Source: Saprospiraceae bacterium
Lineage (GTDB): Bacteria > Bacteroidota > Bacteroidia > Chitinophagales > Saprospiraceae
Assembly (NCBI GenBank): GCA_016709995.1
Contig: JADJLQ010000003.1
Span: 372,001 to 436,000, forward strand
DNA: 64,000 nt
Reading direction: 5' to 3'
Shown: positions 54,863-64,000 of the stretch, one piece after another
Layout of the letters: every line of letters starts with the position of its first letter
How positions within the stretch are numbered: the stretch's first letter is position 1
Program-made: the position numbers and the translations under genes
Notes under the pieces: generated by a model
The model's input: only the letters and a program-made list of their open reading frames with translations
The model's database searches: none
Told to the model about the DNA's origin: nothing

Positions 54863-57428
54863 TCAATTTTTCAAAAACCGAGTTGACTTGCCTTTACCAT
54901 CTCCTATATAATAGGCACCTGATGGCAGATCAGCGATAGATAACGATATCGTATTGAGGCCTTTGATCATGTCTACCGAATAAGTTTTATGGGCCATTCG
55001 ACCGGCCATATCCATGATCATAAGATTGTTTCTACCCTCCACACTTGAATAGAATTCAATATTTATCACGGTTGATACAGGGTTAGGGTAAACCGAAAAA
55101 GTACTGTTTTCAAATTGTTTTTTAGAAATTTGTGTTCCATTCTTCAATCCTGCTATCGAGCTCACCCCAAACATATCAGACTCCCATACACCTCGACCAT
55201 AAGAGGCTACTCTTACTTTGCCCAGCGCATATTGAATTTCGATATCGGCTACCTCGACATTGGGCAATCCTGCGTTGAATAAAGCCCAATCTGTCATAGA
55301 GTTGTCTCTGTAATAAACCCCTATGTCCATACCTAAATAAACGCCTCCATTGCTGCCATTATAGAAAGCAAGGATATTTGAAGGTATATTAGGGAGTGAC
55401 CCGGATATATTGGTCCAACTACTACCTCCGTTTGTAGAGACATATACTTTTTCACCGGCATTATAACCAGAGATAGTGACCCATACATTGTTTGGATTAA
55501 GGTTATCAATAGCAATGGAAGATATACGACCCACATTGGTAGGATTGGTGAGTGCTGTCCAGGAATTAGTACCTGTAGTGGTTTTAAATAATCGGTTGCC
55601 GCTGGAAAGGTCCGCATCGGTACTATAGTATACTATATTGGCATCACTGGGAGCGATAGCCAATGCTCTCACATTGATGGTATTGCCAGCACTGATAGCG
55701 CTCCAGGTTGTGCCATTATTAGTTGATTTCCATATATTCTTATAACCAGCATAGATGGTAGATGGGGCGCTGGGTGCTAATCCAAATGGCGTGATCCAGC
55801 CACTGGCCTCTGAGGTTGGCTTGATACTGGTCCATGTGCTACCACCGTTAGTCGACCTTTTTAAGTCTCCATAATATAACTCCCCATACATATAATTGGC
55901 ATTGACAGGATTGATGGCACAGTCCATACCATCACCACCTATTTTGTCAGACCAGCTTCCAGTGGTACTTCGAAGTTTTGTGCCATTGTCCTGAAGCCCC
56001 GCTATGACTACGGAACTTGTTTGCGCTACCCCGAGACGATACATTTGGCTTATGACCATTGGATTGGTGAGGTGGGTCCACACAGATCCACCATTGGCAG
56101 TTTTATATACTCCTCCATCATTTGTCTGCCAAAGGGTAGTGGTATTTTGAAATTCTAAAGCATGCTTGTCCGCATGCACTATTGGTGTTTTGCCGAGCTG
56201 GTCCACATTGTGTTAACCTTCCAGCTGCCACCTCCATTGGTAGATTTCCAGGTATTAACCCCTCCAACGTAAATAACACTGATATTGGCGGGATCAACTG
56301 CCAATGCCAAATCATACCAGCCTTGACCTCCTGCATCACCACCATTGGCATTCCAACCAAAAGATTGGGAGTTAGCTTTTTAATGTCCAAGTCGTTCCAC
56401 TATTAGTACTAGAGTAGAACCCATTAAATCCATCATCATCATATCGTGCATATAATAAACCTACAAAATTGGGATTGGCCGAGAAATAGCGATTGCAGCC
56501 CTGTAGGAGTTGGTCTTGGTATGAATTTGACTCCACTAACTCCTCCATCAGTGGTTCTATATAAAAATGCATCAGTGCCTGGAGATGTAACCAGTTGCAT
56601 AATAAGTGGTTGCATCTCCAGGTTTGTTTTCGATGTCGAAAAACTGAACATTGGACAAAGTTTGGGTCCAGGAATTACCGGCATCTGCTGTTTTAAATAT
56701 TCCTACAGAAGTGGCAGCAAAAATAATGTTAGGTCAGATGGGTGTCTCTGAAGCTTTCGGATATATCTTAGGTCTGACCTGGTCCAATTAAGTCCGGTTG
56801 AAGACCAGTTGACTCCACCATCAGTAGATTTTAAAACGCCTTCCGAAGGGGAATCTCTTCCATCTCCATCGCCGGTAGCCAGGTAAATAATGTCCGGATT
56901 AGTTGGTTCGACCAAGATGGATGAGGCACCCAGGCTTCCCTGATTATCTGTGAGTGGGCTCCAGTTTGTTCCTCCATTGGTAGACTTCCATACACCGCCA
57001 CCGGCGCTACCTATATATATGGTGTTGACATTAATTGGATCGAAAGCAACACAATTGATACGACCTAGTCCAGCATAGCCACCTGCTGAATTGTTTGGCC
57101 CAAGATTAGCCCAGTTTCCAGTAGCCGGACCTATTAAACTTGCAGCTGAAAAATCGAAGGCTTCTTTATTAGCGCCAGCGGGAGCAGGGGTGCCATCGGG
57201 TAGCAGGTGATTTTCGCGATGATATAACCATCTATTAAATGGGGTGAAACCTTTGCCCTTATCGGGAGTTTTTCCTCTCCAATATTCTTGAAATTGTCGC
57301 TTTGCTTCTTCAAAACTCGCTTTGTCTCCATTATCCATTAACGAAGCCCATGGCTGAGCTTGTAGACAGAATCCTGCTAAAAAAAGCAAGACCATTAAGA
57401 TTAAGTTAGATCCAAAATTAGTTTTCAT
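54863..57428 (-). CDS. BNR/sortilin-like propeller protein with T9SS C-terminal sorting domain (several frameshifts)
   Basis: About 855 residues in at least five frame pieces. A signal peptide (LLFLAGFCLQAQ) is followed by many repeats of the type GGGVWKSTNGGTNWSPL, NIWKSTNNGTTWSAI and VYVSTNGGSSWTNI, as in sortilin/BNR-like propellers. The last 80 residues are a type A T9SS sorting domain (FSVYPNPVSTVINIEF to GKSTRFLKN), so the protein would be exported by type IX secretion and attached to the surface. Frame changes occur between 56100 and 56720. Substrate unknown. A TATCTTTG box on the minus strand (57476-57483) may be its promoter. Confidence 0.85.
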
Positions 57429-57830
57429 CGTATTAGAGTTTTTATTAAAATTAAATATTTGGCAGATATGGGAAACAAAGATATTATATAGTTTTGCAAT
57501 TAGTTTGTTCTGCGGCTGTATTCTGTTGCTAATTATTTTATATATTAGTCAATCTATAAACTATTATTATGGTATTCGCAGCTATTAATTAACTTATATC
57601 CTGGACAAAGTTTAAAAAATTGATGAAAAAGGGTATTTGATTCTTTATATTTAACAGAATAATATATGTATTTACTGCATTTAGTATAAAAATAATTCGC
57701 TGTTATAGTAACTTATCTAAATAGAAGATTAACATTTCATTTTTAATTAAAATGTTCTTTTGGGTAATTTGCTTTAAGAGTATTTGATTAGCTTTAGCTG
57801 GCTTTTAATTTTTATTAAACCTGTTAAATT
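57429..57830. other. AT-rich 402-bp intergenic region
   Basis: No gene seen. It lies between divergent genes. The minus strand has TATCTTTG (57476-57483), a -7 box match 48 bp from the T9SS gene start; no convincing plus-strand promoter for the hydrolase was found. Confidence 0.5.
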
Positions 57831-58679
57831 ATGGATCAACGCATTATCAATCTCTATGACGAATACACCCACAAACCCCTTTCCAGAACAGAGTTTCTGA
57901 CCAGGCTGACCTCATTGGTTGGAAGCTCCGCAGCTGCCATGCTGATATTGCCACAATTGGAATCCGATTTCAAGCTTGCCAATATCACCGACGCAGATGA
58001 ATTGTTTACTGAGTACATACATTATCCGGGTGCTCCCGGGGAAATGACTGCATATGTGGCCCGTCCAAGGAATTAAAAAATACCCGACCGTAGTGGTCAT
58101 CCACGAAAATCGTGGCCTCAATGCCCATATCGAGGATGTGGCCCGTAGGGCCGCTAAGGCCGGATACCTGGCCATCGCACCCAATGCACTTTCTGCACTT
58201 GGAAGGGCCTTCGCCAATGAAGACGAAGCTCGCGGCGCATTTAAAGATCTCAAACCGGAGGATAGTCTCCATAATTTTATTCATGCGTTCGATTATGCCA
58301 AAACCCGAAATGATTCAAATGGAAAGTTTGGTTGTGTAGGGTTCTGTTGGGAGGCGCTATGACCAACAACCTGGCAGTCAATGTACCTGATCTGAAAGCT
58401 GCAGTGGCATTCTACGGCAGGCAGCCTGCTGCTGACAAAGTGCCCAATATCCATGCCGCCTTGCAGCTTCATTATGGTGCTTTAGACGAAGGGGTCAACG
58501 CCGGCATCCCTGCTTACTGAAGCTGCTCTCAAAGCCAATAATAAGGTATTTGAAATCCATATGTACGAGGGGCTCAACATGCTTTTCACAACGATACTTC
58601 TGAAGCCAGATATAATGAAGCTGCAACTAAACTGGCCTGGGCCAGGACTTTAGAGTTTTGGGCAAAGTATCTGAGCTGA
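57831..58679 (+). CDS. Dienelactone hydrolase family protein (four frameshifts)
   Basis: About 283 residues in four or more pieces. The N-terminus (MDQRIINLYDEYTHKPLSR, then a hydrophobic LVGSSAAAMLILP) resembles YghX-type dienelactone hydrolases. After correction it has VVVIHENRGLNAHIEDVARR, the nucleophile Cys in GFCWGGAMTNN and a C-terminal His in EGAQHAFHND. Breaks: an extra T near 58074-58075, a missing G near 58349-58351, an extra T near 58517-58519, and a missing G near 58568-58571. The enzyme hydrolyses lactones or esters, possibly in the periplasm. No pathway neighbour. Confidence 0.85.
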
Positions 58680-58839
58680 GTTTTATTTTATTCGGAGCAT
58701 TGTAGCCGATAGATCAATTACAAGGCATAGGCAGGCTGCTTTTTAATCGGTAAATAGACTAGCAATAGGCTGCCAAATGGCCGGTTTCACGGACTTCCCT
58801 GGTTTAGATACCGTTTAAAATCACAAATTGGGCCCGGTT
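58680..58839. other. Gene-free stretch before the his promoter
   Basis: 160 bp between the dienelactone hydrolase stop and the his promoter; no gene, hairpin or recognisable site. Confidence 0.5.
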
Positions 58840-58874
58840 TTTGTATGTTAATCAGAAGTAATCAATTACATTTG
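58840..58874 (+). promoter_or_regulatory. Promoter of the histidine operon
   Basis: TTTG (58840-58843), a 23-bp spacer and TACATTTG (58867-58874), a good match to the Bacteroidota -33/-7 promoter. The leader-peptide ATG starts 6 bp after the -7 box, so the leader transcript would have almost no 5' UTR. Confidence 0.6.
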
Positions 58875-58879
58875 CAGCC

Positions 58880-58939
58880 ATGTTTATTCATTCTATACAC
58901 CATCATTGTATCCTGAGATCAGGTAATGGTATGTCTTGA
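58880..58939 (+). CDS. hisL: His-rich leader peptide of the histidine operon
   Basis: A 19-codon frame, ATG at 58880 to TGA at 58939, contains four His codons within codons 4-9 (HSIHHH). It lies just downstream of a promoter-like pair and just upstream of a terminator hairpin and hisG. Ribosome stalling at the His codons when charged tRNA-His is scarce would let transcription pass the hairpin. Placement and codon content make the role very likely even though the peptide has no homology to check. Confidence 0.75.
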   Translation: MFIHSIHHHCILRSGNGMS

Positions 58940-58965
58940 GTGAACAAAAAAAAATAATAATCAAT

Positions 58966-59003
58966 CAAAGGCTTGCCGCTACCCGGTGAGCCTTTGTTTT
59001 TTT
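58966..59003 (+). terminator. Attenuator terminator of the his operon
   Basis: Stem CAAAGGCT/AGCCTTTG (58966-58973, 58989-58996), extended inwards by two G-U pairs and CCG/CGG, 5-nt loop, followed by T7. It ends 14 bp before hisG, so it must be read through for expression. Confidence 0.8.
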
Positions 59004-59017
59004 AAAACCTTTATTAA

Positions 59018-59875
59018 ATGACCAGATTAAACATAGCGATACAAAAATCAGGCAGAATGCATGACGACAGCATGGCCTTACTCAAAGATTGTGGCCTCCG
59101 GGTCGATTCAGGCACTGACCAGTTAAAGACCAGTGCTTCCGGCTTTCCCCTGGATATACTGTACTTACGCAATGGTGATATCCCTGAATATCTCCAGGAT
59201 GGGGTAGCGGATATCGCCATATTGGGAGAAAATACAGTAGTAGAGAAAGGGAGTAAAGTAGACAAAGTGATGTCACTTGGATTTTCAAAATGCAGACTAT
59301 CTATGGCCGTGCCTCAGCACTCTGGATATGAAGATGTTCGGTTTTTTGAAGGCAAAAGAATTGCAACCTCTTATCCGAATACTGTAAAATCATTTTTAAA
59401 AGCTAATGGAGTCAATGCAGAGATTCATCAGATATCCGGCAGTGTGGAGATAGCACCTCATATCGGACTGGCTGATGGCATCTGTGACCTGGTGAGCTCG
59501 GGTAATACCCTGTTTCAAAACAAATTAGAAGAGAAAGATGTCATCCTTAGGTCAGAAGCCTGCATGTACATTCATCCTAACCTTTCTGCCGAAAAAAGGA
59601 GATTACTTGAACAGCTATTGTTTAGGATTAAATCCACCCTTGATGCTCGCAAAAACAAATATATCGTATTGAATTCTCCAAAGTCAGCTTTGGAAAAAAT
59701 CATTTCTTTATTGCCTGGTATCAAAAGTCCAACGGTATTGCCTTTGGCTGATGATGGATGGTGCTCCGTACATTCTGTCATCCCGGAACAACAGTTTTGG
59801 GAGGTCATCGGCGCGCTGAAAGAAGCAGGCGCTCAAGGTATACTCGTGATTCCAATCGAAAAAATGGTCAGCTAA
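59018..59875 (+). CDS. hisG: ATP phosphoribosyltransferase (long form)
   Basis: 285 residues, the long HisG type that needs no HisZ. Motifs: LNIAIQKSGRMHDDS at the start, ADIAILGENTVVEKG, CRLSMAVPQ, the PRPP loop SGSVEIAPHIGLADGICDLVSSG and the C-terminal PII-like regulatory domain (about 215-285, PTVLPLADDGWCSVHSVI). It catalyses the first step of histidine synthesis, feedback-inhibited by His through the C-terminal domain. First structural gene of the operon, after the attenuator. Confidence 0.96.
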   Translation: MTRLNIAIQKSGRMHDDSMALLKDCGLRVDSGTDQLKTSASGFPLDILYLRNGDIPEYLQDGVADIAILGENTVVEKGSKVDKVMSLGFSKCRLSMAVPQHSGYEDVRFFEGKRIATSYPNTVKSFLKANGVNAEIHQISGSVEIAPHIGLADGICDLVSSGNTLFQNKLEEKDVILRSEACMYIHPNLSAEKRRLLEQLLFRIKSTLDARKNKYIVLNSPKSALEKIISLLPGIKSPTVLPLADDGWCSVHSVIPEQQFWEVIGALKEAGAQGILVIPIEKMVS

Positions 59876-59877
59876 GT

Positions 59878-61152
59878 ATGGATAAGTATATAGAACCACA
59901 AAGATCACAATGGGTAGATCTGATCACCAGGCCTTCCGGTCATGATGAGCAACAGGAATCTTTAGTAGAGACTATCCTCGATCAGGTAAAATCCCAAGGT
60001 GATATCGCTTTAAAAAATTATACCCAGAAATTTGATGGCGTTAGTTTGAATTCATTCTCTGTTTCGCAAGAGGAGGTCAGCACTGCAGTGACAAAAATTG
60101 CCTCCAAACTTAAAGAAGCTATTGAAGTTGCCAGGCAAAACATAGAAAAATTCATACTGCACAGATCAGTCCAGCTGTCCGGGTCGAGACGATGCCAGGA
60201 GTACAATGCTGGCAACAAGCCAAACCAATCGAACGCATAGGTATCTATATTCCCGGGGCACTGCACCTTTATTTTCTACTGTACTTATGCTGGCAGTACC
60301 TGCTGTCATAGCCGGCTGCAAGGATATCATATTGTGCAGTCCTCCTGACAAAGAAGGTCAGATCCACCCTGCCATCCTGTATACTGCTCACCTATGTGGT
60401 ATCCGTAGGATATTTAAAGTAGGGGAGCACAAGCGATCGCCGCGATGGCTTACGGTACGATGGAAATACCCAAAGTCGATAAAATATTTGGGCCTGGCAA
60501 TAGTTATGTGACGATGGCTAAAATGAAAGTGCAGCAACAAGGTGTGGCGATCGATATGCCTGCAGGACCTTCAGAAGTGTTGATCCTCGCCGATTCGGCT
60601 GCGGATCCTTCCTGGGTAGCTATAGATCTATTGTCCCAGGCTGAGCATGGCCCGGACAGCCAGGTCGTGCTGGTCACTGATTCTGATCCATTTGTAGAAG
60701 AAGTAAAAACACAGATCACCCGACAATTGTCCCTGCTACCACGTAAAAAAATTGCTATGCAGGCATTAAATCATAGCCGCTTTATTGTGATCGCTGATCC
60801 CGATACCCAGATTGAGTTTGTCAATATGTATGCGCCGGAGCATTTGATCATCAACTATAAGAACGCTGACAGTATAGCTGATCGAATTTTAAATGCAGGC
60901 TCTATCTTCATCGGACCTTATTCCCCGGAATCCGTGGGTGACTATGCTTCAGGGACTAATCATACGCTGCCCACCAGCGCCTTCGCCAAAGCTTATAGTG
61001 GGGTTAATCTGGATTCTTTTACCAAAAAGATCACCTACCAAAAGCTTACTCAAGAAGGTCTGAAACTGATAGGTCCTTATGTAGAGATTATGGCTGAAGC
61101 AGAACAACTAACGGCGCACAAACTGGCGATCACCAAAAGATTGAAAAACTGA
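59878..61152 (+). CDS. hisD: Histidinol dehydrogenase (three frameshifts in this sequence)
   Basis: About 425 residues in pieces. The start (MDKYIEPQRSQWVDLITRPS) is 2 bp after hisG. One missing base each near 60150 (ATTC), the G4 run 60254-60257 and the G4 run 60422-60425 restores ERIGIYIPGGTAPLFSTVL, AGGCKD-like PAVIAGCKDII, GGAQAIAAMAYGT and KIFGPGNSYVTMAK. Zinc and catalytic residues appear in LSQAEHGPDSQ and in MYAPEHLI. It oxidises L-histidinol to histidine in two NAD-dependent steps. The surrounding his genes are intact, so the breaks are most likely sequence errors. Confidence 0.93.
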
Positions 61153-61162
61153 AATAATCCTT

Positions 61163-62190
61163 ATGAATATCGATGCACTCATCAGGCCTAATATAGTAGC
61201 TCTCAAGCCTTACTCTTCTGCCAGGCACGAGTTTACAGGCCATGGGGAGATCTTTTTGGATGCAAATGAAAATCCGTACGATACAGATGTCAATCGATAC
61301 CCTGATCCCTTACAGCAGGAGTTGAAACAAGTCATCAGTGAATTAAAAAACATTCCTGTGGACCAGATATTTCTAGGCAATGGAAGTGACGAAGCCATAG
61401 ACCTCATACTCCGTATTTTTTGTAATCCGGGTCAAGACGAAATCATGGTACTTCCACCCACTTATGGCATGTACCAGGTGAGTGCAGATATAGCTGATGT
61501 CAAGGTGAAAAAGGTGAGATTGACTGAAGATTTTCAACCTGATCTGGAATCTATCCGCCAATCTATGGGTGAAAACACCAAAGTACTTTTTTTATGCAGC
61601 CCCAATAATCCTTCCGGCAATCTCATCGGGATAGAAAAGGTAAAGCAGATTTTGGGATTTTTAAAGGGATAGTAGTCATCGATGAAGCTTATATCGATTT
61701 TTGTCCTGAGTCTACGACCATGCCGATGATCGGACTATACGATCGTCTCATCGTGCTGCAGACACTGTCTAAAGCCTGGGGCATGGCAGCAATCAGACTC
61801 GGTATGGCATTTTCTTCAGCTGACATTATCTCGTATTTTAATAAAGTAAAAGCGCCATATAATATCAATATCCTTACACAAAGATTTGCCCTGGATCGAC
61901 TGAATAAAAGGCAGGCCATGAGGGAGCAAACCAGTGAAATATTGAATGAAAAACATAAATTGATGACGCTCTTGCCATCCATACCCTGCGTACAAAAAGT
62001 ATATCCATCTGATGCCAATTTTTTATTGATCAAGGTGACTCAGGCAGATCGAATCTATGAAGCCTTGGTGGTCGAGGGCATTGTCGTGAGAAATCGGTCT
62101 AAAGAACCTGGCTGTGAAAACGCATTGAGAATAACTATTGGCAAGCCAAAAGAGAATGAACTATTGATCCAGACACTTAAATTATTGTAG
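61163..62190 (+). CDS. hisC: Histidinol-phosphate aminotransferase (one frameshift in this sequence)
   Basis: About 343 residues. Pieces 61163-61672 and 61720-62190 join if the T5 run at 61658-61662 is T6, giving GFFKGIVVIDEAYIDFCPES. PLP-enzyme motifs: FLDANENPYDTDVNRYPDP, GNGSDEAIDLILRIF, CSPNNPSGN, the DEAY Asp/Tyr and the Schiff-base Lys in LQTLSKAWGMAAIRLG. It transaminates imidazole acetol phosphate with glutamate. It lies 10 bp after hisD and 14 bp before hisB. Confidence 0.94.
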
Positions 62191-62204
62191 GTAATATATT
62201 TTGT

Positions 62205-63308
62205 ATGAAAAAAGTCTTATTCATAGATCGTGATGGTACCCTGATCGTAGAGCCGACTGATAATTTTCAGATAGATTCATTGGCCAAGCTTGAATTTATC
62301 CCGGGGGTCATCACCTGGCTGGGCAGGATCGTATCTCAGTTGGACTATACCCTCGTCATGGTGACCAACCAGGATGGCTTAGGTACAGACTCCTTTCCGG
62401 AAAATGATTTTTGGCCTGCACACGAAAAAATGCTTACAACCCTGCGCAATGAGGGCATCATCTTTGAAGACATACATATCGACCGGTCTTTTGATCATGA
62501 AAAAAAAGACACCCGTAAACCCGGTCTCGGGATGATGGGCAAATATTTTTCACCGGAATATAATCTGGCAGAAAGTTATGTCATTGGGGATCGTGTGACG
62601 GATGCCAGGTTTGCGGCCAACCTGGGTTGCAAAATGATTTTGTTTAATTCCTCAGTACCTGCTTTGGGGTTGGACATTGATCTGAGGGCTGGCAGCTGGA
62701 AGGAGGTTTATAATTTTCTGAGATTGCCACATCGCGTATTTGACTTAATAAGGCATACCAAAGAGACCAATGTCGATATTCGTATAGACCTGGACGGAAC
62801 TGGTGACACCGACATCTCCACAGGCCTTGGATTTTTCGATCATATGCTCGAACAAATAGGCCGGCATGCAGAGTGTAACCTCAAGATCAAAGTGACCGGT
62901 GATCTGCACATCGACGAGCATCATACCATCGAAGACACCGGTATTGCACTCGGTGAAACGATATTGAAAGCCCTGGGTGACAAAAAAGGTATTGAACGTT
63001 ATGCATTCCACTTGCCCATGGACGAAGCGGATGCTGAGGTATTGATTGACTTTGGTGGGCGGCCGTGGCTGATCTGGCAAGCAGAATTCAGACGCGAAAA
63101 AATTGGCGAGATGCCGACAGAAATGTTTCAGCATTTTTTCAAATCATTCAGCGATGCTGCCAAATGCAATCTCCATATCCGATGTCGAGGGGACAACGAA
63201 CATCATAAGATTGAAGCTATTTTTAAAGCTTTCGCCAAATGTATCCGTATGGCTAAACAAAGGAATCCTGAATCTGATCTATTGCCTTCAACCAAAGGAA
63301 TGTTATAA
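62205..63308 (+). CDS. hisB: Bifunctional histidinol-phosphatase / imidazoleglycerol-phosphate dehydratase
   Basis: 367 residues. The N-terminal HAD phosphatase domain (1-165) has the nucleophile Asp in FIDRDGTLIVEP, Thr/Asn in VMVTNQDGLG and the acidic GDRVTDARFAAN loop. The C-terminal dehydratase (about 170-367) has the paired metal motifs DEHHTIEDTG and DNEHHKIEAIFKAF and the FFDHMLEQIGRH helix. The fused form catalyses two separate steps of the pathway. Intact frame. Confidence 0.96.
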   Translation: MKKVLFIDRDGTLIVEPTDNFQIDSLAKLEFIPGVITWLGRIVSQLDYTLVMVTNQDGLGTDSFPENDFWPAHEKMLTTLRNEGIIFEDIHIDRSFDHEKKDTRKPGLGMMGKYFSPEYNLAESYVIGDRVTDARFAANLGCKMILFNSSVPALGLDIDLRAGSWKEVYNFLRLPHRVFDLIRHTKETNVDIRIDLDGTGDTDISTGLGFFDHMLEQIGRHAECNLKIKVTGDLHIDEHHTIEDTGIALGETILKALGDKKGIERYAFHLPMDEADAEVLIDFGGRPWLIWQAEFRREKIGEMPTEMFQHFFKSFSDAAKCNLHIRCRGDNEHHKIEAIFKAFAKCIRMAKQRNPESDLLPSTKGML

Positions 63309-63317
63309 GCTTACCCG

Positions 63318-63917
63318 ATGAACAAACAAAAAATAGCAGTCATCGATTATAATGCCGGCAATGTACAGTCAGTTTTATTCGCGCTCGATAAATTTGAGGT
63401 AGATCCTGTATTGACCAGAGATCCGGAGATTATTTTACAAGCTGATAAGGTTTTGTTTCCAGGGGTAGGAGAGGCCTCCACGACGATGAAATTTTTACAA
63501 TCGTATGGATTGACTGACCTGATCCCAAGATTGACTCAGCCTGTATTGGGCATCTGCCTGGGATTGCAATTAATGTGTGATTATTCTGAAGAAAACGACA
63601 CGCCATGCCTGGGTATTTTTCCTATTCAAGTCAAAAAATTTGTTGCTCCTGATCCTTCATTTAAAATACCGCATATGGGTTGGAATCAAATCCAGCTTCT
63701 GGGAGAGGGCTGGGTGCCACAGGCGCTCCACAATCATTACGTATATTTCGTACACAGTTATTACGCTGCCCTGAGTGAATATACGGTGGCGGGCTGTGAC
63801 TATGCTCAATCCTTCAGTGCCATTATACACAAAGACAATTTTTATGCGACCCAGTTTCACGTAGAAAAATCCGGTCCTGTGGGTTTGACAATTTTAGAGG
63901 CTTTTTTGAAAATTTAA
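63318..63917 (+). CDS. hisH: Imidazole glycerol phosphate synthase, glutamine amidotransferase subunit
   Basis: 199 residues, class I glutamine amidotransferase: oxyanion strand VLFPGVGEAS, nucleophile Cys in LGICLGLQLM (about 80), and the His/Glu pair in TQFHVEKSGPVG (about 180). It supplies ammonia to HisF. It lies 9 bp after hisB and 5 bp before hisA. Confidence 0.95.
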   Translation: MNKQKIAVIDYNAGNVQSVLFALDKFEVDPVLTRDPEIILQADKVLFPGVGEASTTMKFLQSYGLTDLIPRLTQPVLGICLGLQLMCDYSEENDTPCLGIFPIQVKKFVAPDPSFKIPHMGWNQIQLLGEGWVPQALHNHYVYFVHSYYAALSEYTVAGCDYAQSFSAIIHKDNFYATQFHVEKSGPVGLTILEAFLKI

Positions 63918-63922
63918 ATACG

Positions 63923-64000
63923 ATGATTATTTTTCCCGCAATTGACCTCATCGATGGCAAGTGTGTCAGATTAAGTGAAGGCGATTTTGACCGTGTCAAA
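63923..64000 (+). CDS. hisA: Phosphoribosylformimino-AICAR-P isomerase (5' end only)
   Basis: The first 26 codons are visible, MIIFPAIDLIDGKCVRLSEG and onward, the unmistakable N-terminus of HisA, with the catalytic Asp in AIDL. The gene continues past the right edge. hisF and hisIE probably follow. Confidence 0.9.
   Translation, partial: MIIFPAIDLIDGKCVRLSEGDFDRVK

Overview
The window reads as a chromosomal segment of a Bacteroidota bacterium, most likely of the Saprospiraceae/Chitinophaga-like branch. The evidence is a SusC/SusD outer-membrane pair, a protein with a type IX secretion (T9SS) sorting tail, PorT-like and DUF6090 proteins, TPR/propeller-type sensor kinases, a general lack of Shine-Dalgarno sites, and several matches to the Bacteroidota promoter -7 box TAnnTTTG. 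The placement is inferred from gene content only.

Layout. (1) 1-7.7 kb, minus strand: SusC/SusD and a large FG-GAP/ASPIC surface lipoprotein that runs off the left edge. (2) 7.9-17.4 kb: 2-oxoglutarate dehydrogenase E2, an MFS nucleoside-type transporter, a thioredoxin-ApbE-DUF4266-DUF3570 operon and several secreted proteins. (3) 17.6-25.7 kb: FeoAB ferrous-iron uptake with a candidate operator, a low-molecular-weight phosphatase, a KDPG-type aldolase, a YceI-porin-YceI group and a DoxX-like protein. (4) 25.8-32 kb: dnaX (frameshifted), pyrD, mgsA and aconitase. (5) 32.1-41.8 kb: a signalling island with a TPR histidine kinase and its AraC-type response regulator, a 1.5k-residue propeller/GAF hybrid kinase, a CheY-like regulator and a GAF-nucleotide cyclase. 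(6) 43.1-51.8 kb: a GMC oxidoreductase, then a nitrous oxide reductase operon on the minus strand in the order cytochrome c, nosZ, fasciclin, membrane protein, nosL, nosD, nosF, nosY. (7) 51.5-54.1 kb: an IS1634-type insertion sequence flanked by 465-bp direct repeats. (8) 54.1-58.7 kb: a PorT-like protein, a T9SS-exported repeat protein and a dienelactone hydrolase. (9) 58.8-64 kb: the histidine operon (hisG-D-C-B-H-A, cut in hisA), preceded by a His-codon leader peptide and an attenuator hairpin.

One property affects how the whole window is read. Between about 43.3 and 61.7 kb many genes are split by single-base indels, mostly in short homopolymers, whereas 1-43 kb has only one such break (dnaX). 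Core genes (dnaX, hisD, hisC) are hit alongside an IS transposase, so I read most of these as consensus sequence errors and merged the pieces into single genes. No tRNA, rRNA or CRISPR array was recognised.

How the genes fit together: the organism appears to be a heterotroph using TonB-dependent import, with a TCA cycle, facultative N2O respiration fed by a dedicated cytochrome c, ferrous-iron uptake and attenuation-controlled histidine synthesis.
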